Origin: an uncultured Bacteroidota bacterium
GTDB lineage: Bacteria > Bacteroidota > Bacteroidia > B-17B0 > Aurantibacillaceae
Assembly (NCBI GenBank): GCA_903923915.1
Contig: CAIXZI010000445.1
Coordinates: forward strand, 1-7,411
Length of the DNA stretch: 7,411 bases
Direction of reading: 5' to 3'
The translations under genes and the position numbers were made by a program. The notes beneath the pieces are model-generated. The model saw only the letters and a list, made by a program, of their open reading frames with translations, did not search any database and was not told where the DNA came from. How positions within the stretch are numbered: the stretch's first letter is position 1; the number at the start of each line of letters is the position of its first letter. Positions 1 to 4,174 of this stretch are shown here, in pieces.

Positions 1-114
1 AATTGCACAAGTGCCGGATGCACAACCCACAAAATACCAATAACACCAGCCAGCAACTGAACCTAACACTACCCCGATTAATTCAAGCTTATATTTTATA
101 ACTATGTTTTTCAT
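1..114 (-). CDS. DUF6132-family small membrane protein (3' end outside window)
   Basis: Reading the minus strand from the ATG at 114-112 gives 38 codons that stay open to the window edge, so the C-terminus is missing. After a short basic N-terminus (MKNIVIKYK) comes one hydrophobic segment at about residues 10-30, then the motif GCASGTCAI (residues 30-38). This glycine/cysteine signature, with Cys31 and Cys36 in a CX4C arrangement, is what I recognise from the small DUF6132 proteins of Bacteroidota; Cys24 lies inside the membrane segment. The family has no established function that I know of. The gene follows the DUF2892 gene but is separated from it by a terminator, and it has its own copy of the shared 20-bp operator. 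The -7 element ends only about 8 bp before the ATG, so the transcript would have a leader of about 5 nt. Family assignment is fairly confident; a role in sulfur or redox chemistry is inference from the cysteines and neighbours. Confidence 0.8.
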   Translation of the reverse strand, partial: MKNIVIKYKLELIGVVLGSVAGWCYWYFVGCASGTCAI

Positions 115-122
115 TTATAGTA

Positions 123-130
123 CAAATTTC
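123..130 (-). promoter_or_regulatory. Candidate -7 promoter element of the DUF6132 gene
   Basis: The minus strand reads GAAATTTG, one mismatch from the Bacteroidota -7 consensus TAnnTTTG. No TTG is present at the -33 position; the bases there are CAA, at the edge of the 153-172 operator. A promoter lacking its -33 box but carrying an upstream site fits activator dependence. The predicted start site near 119 leaves a leader of about 5 nt before the ATG at 114. Confidence 0.5.
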
Positions 131-152
131 GGAAATCAATTAAGCTTCGTTT

Positions 153-172
153 GGAACATTTGTTGGATAAGC
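153..172 (-). promoter_or_regulatory. Operator copy A (20-bp direct repeat) upstream of the DUF6132 gene
   Basis: On the minus strand this is GCTTATCCAACAAATGTTCC, identical over 20 bp to 498-517, while the flanks differ. It contains the short dyad AACA-2-TGTT centred at 159.5. That centre is 33 bp upstream of the centre of the -7 element at 123-130, i.e. near -40, the usual position of a class II Crp/Fnr activator site. The neighbouring Crp/Fnr-family regulator is the obvious candidate to bind it, which is inference. Confidence 0.7.
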
Positions 173-187
173 TGCATTTTCTTAGAA

Positions 188-219
188 ATAAAAAAAGCAG
201 GCTTATTTTTAGCCTGCTT
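188..219 (-). terminator. Intrinsic terminator after the DUF2892 gene
   Basis: In the minus-strand transcript, AAGCAGGCT (219-211) pairs with AGCCTGCTT (203-195) in a perfect 9-bp stem with a 7-nt A-rich loop, followed by a run of about seven U (196-190). It lies 20 bp past the DUF2892 stop codon and before the operator of the DUF6132 gene, so it separates the two as independent transcription units. Confidence 0.9.
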
Positions 220-239
220 CATATACTATAAATCTATTT

Positions 240-443
240 TTACTCCTTTTTGCGAGTAGAGATGCCAAAAGGTAAGTAAAGAGGGCAAAAACTAATAAAG
301 CTGGTTAAAATAAAAATTCCTGATAACACCAATCCAATTATAGCGATTGTGTCACTAATTTGATGTGTAAAATATAATACTATTATTGCAACAGCTATCA
401 GTATTCTAACAGTTTTGTCTATACTACCCATGTTTTTTTTCAT
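240..443 (-). CDS. DUF2892 (YgaP-like) inner-membrane protein, 67 aa
   Basis: The 67-aa product begins MKKNMGSIDKTVRI, the characteristic opening of DUF2892 proteins, followed by two hydrophobic segments (about residues 13-25 and 33-52), a conserved Cys-Pro (SFCPLYLPFGIST, Cys53) and a basic tail. The same two-helix domain forms the C-terminal membrane part of E. coli YgaP, where it is fused to a rhodanese; here it stands alone. The reading frame stays open upstream to an ATG at 533, but I chose the ATG at 443. The extra 30 residues look non-protein-like and would be encoded across the operator and promoter, and homologues begin at MKKNMG. The gene follows the Crp/Fnr gene by about 100 bp and has its own promoter and terminator. 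The exact function is unknown; a link to sulfur or redox metabolism is inferred from family context. Confidence 0.87.
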   Translation of the reverse strand: MKKNMGSIDKTVRILIAVAIIVLYFTHQISDTIAIIGLVLSGIFILTSFISFCPLYLPFGISTRKKE

Positions 444-467
444 AATGATATTTTTAAAGATTATGAG

Positions 468-475
468 CAAATGTA
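468..475 (-). promoter_or_regulatory. -7 promoter element of the DUF2892 gene
   Basis: The minus strand reads TACATTTG, a full match to the Bacteroidota -7 consensus TAnnTTTG. The -33 position carries CAA instead of TTG, and the 498-517 operator lies immediately upstream. The predicted start site near 464 gives a leader of about 21 nt before the ATG at 443, which independently supports that start codon. Confidence 0.65.
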
Positions 476-497
476 TAGGATGATTAAAATAAACTTG

Positions 498-517
498 GGA
501 ACATTTGTTGGATAAGC
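498..517 (-). promoter_or_regulatory. Operator copy B (20-bp direct repeat) upstream of the DUF2892 gene
   Basis: Exact second copy of GCTTATCCAACAAATGTTCC (minus strand), 345 bp from copy A. Its AACA-2-TGTT dyad centre (504.5) is again 33 bp from the centre of the -7 element (468-475). The 30 bases from the operator edge to the end of the -7 element match at only about half of positions between the two loci, yet their length is identical. This argues for a functional site with selected spacing rather than a recent duplication. Confidence 0.75.
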
Positions 518-545
518 GAATGATTTTCATCATACCGTTTTTGAT

Positions 546-1172
546 TTAACTACTTTTTATAGTTAAAACCTCAATATTATTTCTGCCTAAGCGAACTATT
601 TTTTTTTGCTCCATGGTTCTTAGTAATCTGCTAATTGCTTCGCGATGCGCATGAAGTTCATCGGCAATTTCTTGATGAGTAATATCTAAAATCCTTGTAT
701 TTAAAGCTTTTGACCGTTCCTCTAAGTAGTGCAGCAATTGCTTATCCATATTGCTAAAGGCAATAAGATCTATTACTTGCAATAACTCCGCAAAACGATT
801 GTTATAATTGTTGCTTATGTAAGCTTTCCATTCAGGAAATCTATACCAATCCTCCGTTAATTTCACGGGGATTTGCAATATTTCTGTATCATCTTCGGCA
901 ATGGCTCTAATCATGCTTTTTTTTCCTGCTTGGCAACAGGTTAATGACATTGCACACGTTTGTCCTGGATATAAATGATATAAAAATATTTCCGCTCCAT
1001 CTAAGTCTTGTCTAATTATTCTTATGTTTCCTTTAATGACAATCGGAATGAAAATTATTTCATCGCCTGGTTTTACTATGATTTCACCTTTTTTAAATTC
1101 TTTTGCTCTTGCGTTTTTTTCTATTTCCGCATTTAAATCAGAATCTATAAATATTGAGTTGATTTTTTTCAT
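546..1172 (-). CDS. Crp/Fnr-family transcriptional regulator with a Cys-Cys sensor motif
   Basis: This 208-aa protein has the full two-domain Crp/Fnr layout. Residues about 10-115 form the cyclic-nucleotide-binding-like beta-roll (FKKGEIIVKPGDE, then VIKGNIRI and YHLYPGQTC). Residues about 120-145 form the dimerisation helix. Residues about 164-204 form the winged helix-turn-helix, with recognition helix HREAISRLLRTMEQ at 176-189. The stretch that in Crp binds cAMP (GEL...RSA) is replaced by CAMSLTCCQAG with Cys73, Cys79 and Cys80, so cAMP binding is unlikely; a thiol, redox or metal signal is possible but inferred. It also lacks the N-terminal FNR four-cysteine cluster. The two genes downstream carry a shared operator at the activator position, so they are its likely targets. 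I see no convincing promoter for this gene; a 13-bp palindrome lies just before its start. The specific ligand is unknown. Confidence 0.93.
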   Translation of the reverse strand: MKKINSIFIDSDLNAEIEKNARAKEFKKGEIIVKPGDEIIFIPIVIKGNIRIIRQDLDGAEIFLYHLYPGQTCAMSLTCCQAGKKSMIRAIAEDDTEILQIPVKLTEDWYRFPEWKAYISNNYNNRFAELLQVIDLIAFSNMDKQLLHYLEERSKALNTRILDITHQEIADELHAHREAISRLLRTMEQKKIVRLGRNNIEVLTIKSS

Positions 1173-1181
1173 TATTAAAAA

Positions 1182-1194
1182 ATAAGTTACTTAT
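1182..1194. promoter_or_regulatory. 13-bp perfect palindrome before the Crp/Fnr gene
   Basis: ATAAGT-T-ACTTAT forms a perfect inverted repeat ending 10 bp upstream of the ATG at 1172. It could be an autoregulatory operator or a small RNA hairpin over the ribosome-binding region. It does not resemble the 20-bp operator, and short AT-rich palindromes occur by chance, so confidence is low. Confidence 0.3.
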
Positions 1195-1260
1195 GCGCTT
1201 GCAGTTGCTTATTTAGCGCTTGTTTTTAATAGGCATGTTAAAGATGCTTTATTTATTCGA

Positions 1261-1295
1261 AATAAAAAAGGCTTTCAAATATCTCTGAAAGCCTT
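1261..1295 (-). terminator. Intrinsic terminator after tRNA-Arg
   Basis: In the minus-strand transcript, AAGGCTTTCA (1295-1286) pairs perfectly with TGAAAGCCTT (1277-1268), a 10-bp stem with an 8-nt loop, followed by a U-run (1269-1264). It begins 13 bp after the tRNA 3' end and isolates the tRNA from the Crp/Fnr gene. Confidence 0.92.
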
Positions 1296-1308
1296 ATCTA
1301 TCTATGCG

Positions 1309-1380
1309 TGATCTCGGCAAGAATCGAACTTGCATCAAAAGTTTAGGAAACTTCTATTCTATCCATTGAACTACGAAACC
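1309..1380 (-). tRNA. tRNA-Arg (anticodon CCU)
   Basis: The 72 nt fold as a complete cloverleaf. The acceptor stem is GGTTTCG/CGAGATC with two G-U pairs, followed by T8-A9. The D stem is GTTC/GAAT with a GG-containing loop, the anticodon stem GAAGT/ACTTT, the loop TTCCTAA and the variable loop TGAT. The T stem is GCAAG/CTTGC with loop TTCGATT, and the discriminator base is A. The anticodon CCT reads AGG codons (arginine). The genome continues CGC after the discriminator, so CCA must be added by the nucleotidyltransferase, as is common in Bacteroidota. The 5' base directly abuts the U-tract of the queA terminator, leaving no room for a separate promoter between them. Confidence 0.95.
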
Positions 1381-1407
1381 AAAAAAATGCCGGTATAAAA
1401 CCGGCAT
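1381..1407 (-). terminator. Intrinsic terminator after queA
   Basis: The minus-strand transcript has ATGCCGGT (1407-1400) pairing perfectly with ACCGGCAT (1394-1387) around a 5-nt loop, then seven U (1387-1381). The stem begins 3 bp past the queA stop codon. It is a strong, GC-centred Rho-independent terminator whose last U is adjacent to the first base of tRNA-Arg. Confidence 0.93.
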
Positions 1408-1410
1408 CAA

Positions 1411-2460
1411 TTATATAATCAACATCGCGTCTCCGTAAGAGTAGAAACGATATTTTTCTTTAATAGCTTCTTTGTAAGCTTTCATGATTAAATCATAACC
1501 ACCAAACGCACAAGTCATCATTAATAAAGTAGATTCTGGCATATGGAAATTTGTAACCATACAATCTGCCACGCTAAAATCGTATGGCGGAAAAATAAAT
1601 TTATTAGTCCAACCTTTATAAGGGTTTAAATGCCCCGATACACTAACCGATGTTTCCATACCGCGCATAACCGTTGTACCTACAGCACAAACACGTTTTT
1701 TTGCGTCTTTTGCTTTGTTTACAATTTTGGTGGTTTCTTCAGATATATCAACTTCTTCGCTATCCATTTTATGTTTGGTTAAATCCTCCACTTCAACCAT
1801 TCTAAACGTACCCAAACCAACGTGTAAGGTAACGTAACCAAAGTTTACTCCTTTAATTTCTAAACGTTTCATTAGCTCACGACTAAAGTGTAAACCCGCT
1901 GTTGGTGCTGCAACTGCGCCTTCGTTCTTCGCATAAATTGTTTGATAACGATCTTTATCACTTTCCTCCACTTTACGTTTAATATATTTTGGTAACGGAG
2001 TTTCACCTAAATTGTACAACATCTGGCGAAATTCATCATAAGGCCCGTCAAACAAAAAACGTAACGTACGCCCACGCGATGTTGTGTTATCAATTACTTC
2101 AGCAACTAAAGAATCATCTTCGCCAAAATAAAGTTTGTTACCAATACGTATTTTACGTGCAGGGTCAACCAACACATCCCATAAACGGCTTTCGGTATTT
2201 AATTCGCGCAATAAAAAAACTTCAATTTTTGCACCTGTTTTTTCTTTGTTGCCATACATACGAGCCGGAAAAACCTTGGTATCATTCATTACCATCACAT
2301 CGCCATCATCAAAATAATTAATAATGTCTTTAAATTTTTTGTGATGAATTTTCCCTGTTTTTCTGTCAACCACCATTAAGCGACTTTCATCACGGTTTTT
2401 AGACGGATACTCTGCTAATAATTCTTTAGGCAGGTTAAATTTAAAGGCTGATAATTTCAT
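1411..2460 (-). CDS. queA: S-adenosylmethionine:tRNA ribosyltransferase-isomerase QueA
   Basis: QueA transfers and isomerises the ribosyl part of S-adenosylmethionine onto preQ1 at position 34 of tRNAs with GUN anticodons, giving epoxyqueuosine in queuosine synthesis; it acts in the cytoplasm. The 349-aa protein is full length and shows the family motifs: the N-terminal start [28 protein letters not shown] (54-68), [17 protein letters not shown] (176-192), LHVGLGTFR (212-220), KHKMDSEEV (229-237), [14 protein letters not shown] (257-270) and [13 protein letters not shown] (303-315). The ATG at 2460 gives the expected N-terminus, and as usual in Bacteroidota there is no Shine-Dalgarno. It has its own consensus promoter and about 80 nt of leader, and ends in a strong terminator. 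Its tRNA neighbour reads Arg codons and is not a QueA substrate, so that adjacency is probably incidental. Confidence 0.97.
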   Translation of the reverse strand: MKLSAFKFNLPKELLAEYPSKNRDESRLMVVDRKTGKIHHKKFKDIINYFDDGDVMVMNDTKVFPARMYGNKEKTGAKIEVFLLRELNTESRLWDVLVDPARKIRIGNKLYFGEDDSLVAEVIDNTTSRGRTLRFLFDGPYDEFRQMLYNLGETPLPKYIKRKVEESDKDRYQTIYAKNEGAVAAPTAGLHFSRELMKRLEIKGVNFGYVTLHVGLGTFRMVEVEDLTKHKMDSEEVDISEETTKIVNKAKDAKKRVCAVGTTVMRGMETSVSVSGHLNPYKGWTNKFIFPPYDFSVADCMVTNFHMPESTLLMMTCAFGGYDLIMKAYKEAIKEKYRFYSYGDAMLII

Positions 2461-2466
2461 TTTTTA

Positions 2467-2488
2467 TGTCTTATTTTTTAGCAAGACA
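2467..2488 (-). other. Inverted repeat at the queA ribosome-binding region
   Basis: In the minus-strand transcript, TGTCTT (2488-2483) can pair with AAGACA (2472-2467) around a 10-nt A-rich loop, ending 6 nt before the queA ATG. Folding would cover the region where a ribosome binds. It is only 6 bp and AU-rich, so it may be incidental. Confidence 0.35.
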
Positions 2489-2490
2489 CG

Positions 2491-2513
2491 AATTGCCGTT
2501 TAAGGCGACAATT
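2491..2513 (-). other. Hairpin in the queA leader
   Basis: The minus-strand transcript contains AAUUGUCG (2513-2506) and CGGCAAUU (2498-2491), an 8-bp stem with one G-U pair and a 7-nt loop. It is not followed by a U-run, so it is not a terminator for the upstream M20 gene. With the smaller inverted repeat at 2467-2488 it makes a structured leader of about 80 nt. I could not match it to a known preQ1 riboswitch class. Confidence 0.45.
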
Positions 2514-2546
2514 TCATAATCTTACGGGATTAATTTTAAAAGTGCG

Positions 2547-2577
2547 CAAAGATACGTTTTAAAAAGGCAAAAGTCAA
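2547..2577 (-). promoter_or_regulatory. Consensus Bacteroidota promoter of queA
   Basis: The minus strand carries TTG (2577-2575), a 20-bp spacer and TATCTTTG (2554-2547), a full match to the Bacteroidota -33/-7 promoter (TTG and TAnnTTTG). Transcription should begin near 2543, giving a leader of about 80 nt. The promoter begins only 8 bp past the M20 stop codon, and there is no terminator between, so read-through from the upstream operon may add to queA expression. Confidence 0.88.
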
Positions 2578-2584
2578 GCAAATT

Positions 2585-3778
2585 CTATTCTAAAAGCAAT
2601 TCTACAGCCATGGCGGCTAATAGTGCAGCACCTATTTCAATGGCGTTTTCATCCACATTAAAAGTGGCTGTATGTACTCCAGATGTTATATTTTGTTTTT
2701 TATTGCCGGTTCCTAATCTAAAAAAACAGGCAGGTACTTGTTGAGATATAAAGGCAAAATCTTCTGCTGTCATTCTAATAGGTAATTCAGAAACGTTTTC
2801 TTTTCCTAAATAAGTTGCGGCCACACTTTTTGCTTTGTTTGTAATGGCTTCATCGTTCACTAAAAAAGGGTAACCGCTTACAATTTTCACTTCGGCTTTT
2901 GCGTTTTTTTCTGTTGCAATTTTTGTGGCGATAGTTTTTATTTTTTCGTGTACTTGTTTGCGCCAGGTTTCATCCATAGTTCTAAAGGTGCCTGCAATGC
3001 TAACTGTTTCAGGTATAACATTCGTAGCACCATTAGCTATCATTTTTCCAAAAGCAAGTACAGTTGGTATTTCGGTTTTAGCATTAGTAGGAAACTCTTT
3101 ATTTAAAGCCAATAAAATTTCTGATGCTATTAAAATAGGATTATTGTATTCTGCAGGCATAGCGGCATGGCCACCCTTGCCGGTTACATTAATATAAATT
3201 TCATCTGTACTGGCCATGTACATACCTGTTTTAAAACCTGCTTGTCCGGCTTCTAAATCGGTAAAAACATGAAGTGCAACGGCAGCCTTAACTTTGGGGT
3301 TTTCTAAAATGCCTTCGGCAATCATTAATGATGCGCCGCCCGGCAAAACTTCTTCGCCGGGTTGAAAAATAATTTTTACTGTTCCTTCAAAACCATCTTT
3401 TAACTCGTTTAAAATAAGTGCGGCGCCCAATACGCAAGTGCTGTGTACATCATGTCCGCAAGCGTGCATAATGCCTTCGTGTACCGATTTATAATCAACA
3501 TCATTTTTTTCTGCAATGGGTAACGCGTCCATATCGCCACGAAGTAACACGCATTTTTTGTCCGGATTTTTTCCTTTTATAAGCGCCACAATGCCTGTGC
3601 CTACAATACCAGATTGATGTTCAATTCTGTGCTTAATAAGCTGCGTGCTTATGTAGCGTGATGTTTCTACTTCTTTAAATGATAGCTCTGGGTTAGTGTG
3701 TAAGTGCCTACGTACATCAACTAAATACGGAAAATATTGTTTTGCTTTTTGCTTAATCTGCGTTTCTAAATCTGTCAT
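2585..3778 (-). CDS. M20-family metallo-amidohydrolase (N-acyl amino acid amidohydrolase-like)
   Basis: This 397-aa protein has the normal length and the full motif set of the M20D amidohydrolases (hippurate hydrolase, IAA-amino acid hydrolase, N-acetyl-diaminopimelate deacetylase relatives). These are LLRGDMDALPI (78-88), HACGHDVHST (105-114), the catalytic QPGEEVLPGG (139-148), VALHV (167-171), KGGHAAMP (201-208, dimerisation or lid domain) and SGVHTATF (366-373). The likely two-metal ligands are Cys107, His109, Glu143, His170 and His369. There is no signal peptide, so it should be cytoplasmic and should cleave an N-acyl group from an amino acid or short peptide derivative; the substrate cannot be read from sequence. 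It lies 6 bp after the TSUP transporter gene and is almost certainly co-transcribed with it. No terminator follows its stop codon. Confidence 0.95.
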   Translation of the reverse strand: MTDLETQIKQKAKQYFPYLVDVRRHLHTNPELSFKEVETSRYISTQLIKHRIEHQSGIVGTGIVALIKGKNPDKKCVLLRGDMDALPIAEKNDVDYKSVHEGIMHACGHDVHSTCVLGAALILNELKDGFEGTVKIIFQPGEEVLPGGASLMIAEGILENPKVKAAVALHVFTDLEAGQAGFKTGMYMASTDEIYINVTGKGGHAAMPAEYNNPILIASEILLALNKEFPTNAKTEIPTVLAFGKMIANGATNVIPETVSIAGTFRTMDETWRKQVHEKIKTIATKIATEKNAKAEVKIVSGYPFLVNDEAITNKAKSVAATYLGKENVSELPIRMTAEDFAFISQQVPACFFRLGTGNKKQNITSGVHTATFNVDENAIEIGAALLAAMAVELLLE

Positions 3779-3784
3779 TTATAT

Positions 3785-4174
3785 TTATTTCCAGATTAAC
3801 ATTCTAATTCCCATCAAAATCATAAAGGCTGCAAAAATTTTCTTTACAACGTTTTGATCTAATGATATAGCTACTTTAGAGCCTATAAAGCCTCCCAGTA
3901 AAAATGAACTTGCAATAATCAAAGCTATTTTCCAATCTACATATCCGTTTTGGTAATAATTTATGACGGCAAAAGCTCCGGTAGGTAATAATAAGATGGA
4001 TAGTGATGTGCCTTGCGCCATTTGCTGACTGAACCCTAAAAAATAAACTAGTGCAGGCACAATAATAATGCCGCCGCCAACGCCTACCATACCGCTTAGC
4101 ATGCCTGCTGCTACGCCTATGCAAAGCAAAATTAAAACTTCATTCATAGATAATTTTTTATTTAGGTCGTTCAT
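3785..4174 (-). CDS. Half-length TauE/SafE (TSUP) family membrane transporter
   Basis: The 129-aa protein carries one TauE/SafE repeat: GVAAGMLSGMVGVGGGIIIVPALVYFLGF (20-48) is the family signature, followed by QGTSLSILLLPTGAFAV (54-70), a helix at about 82-104 containing LGGFIGSKVAI, and a final helix with KKIFAAFMILMGIRMLI. That makes about four to five membrane segments. Typical members have about 250 aa with two such repeats, so this one would have to act as a dimer. It is not obviously a truncated gene: it has a coupled start, a C-terminal helix of normal type and a clean stop. Family members move sulfite, sulfoacetate or other organic anions across the inner membrane; the substrate here is unknown. 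Its ATG shares one base with the upstream stop (TAATG), indicating translational coupling. The M20 gene follows after 6 bp. Confidence 0.9.
   Translation of the reverse strand: MNDLNKKLSMNEVLILLCIGVAAGMLSGMVGVGGGIIIVPALVYFLGFSQQMAQGTSLSILLLPTGAFAVINYYQNGYVDWKIALIIASSFLLGGFIGSKVAISLDQNVVKKIFAAFMILMGIRMLIWK

Noticed and set aside
153..517. The two 20-bp copies as an inserted-element repeat or attachment sites
   Set aside because: Identical spacing to -7 boxes and lack of any mobile gene between them fit operators better than duplication or attachment sites.
444..533. N-terminal extension of the DUF2892 reading frame to an ATG at 533
   Set aside because: It would translate through the operator and the -7 promoter element, does not look like family sequence, and the product beginning MKKNMG at 443 matches the family start.
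545..567. 8-bp AT-rich inverted repeat over the Crp/Fnr stop codon as a terminator
   Set aside because: The stem has no GC core and no U-run follows it on either strand.
1309..1380. tRNA-Arg as an integration site for a mobile element carrying the Crp/Fnr locus
   Set aside because: There is no integrase and no repeated tRNA 3' end in the window, and the tRNA keeps its own terminator; the downstream genes look like ordinary chromosomal genes.
1989..2321. Plus-strand reading frames opposite queA
   Set aside because: They are antisense to a clearly conserved gene and have no recognisable protein features or promoter.
3876..4124. Alternative-frame open reading frame inside the TSUP transporter gene
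   Set aside because: Arg/His-rich shadow of the conserved transporter frame with no start context of its own.
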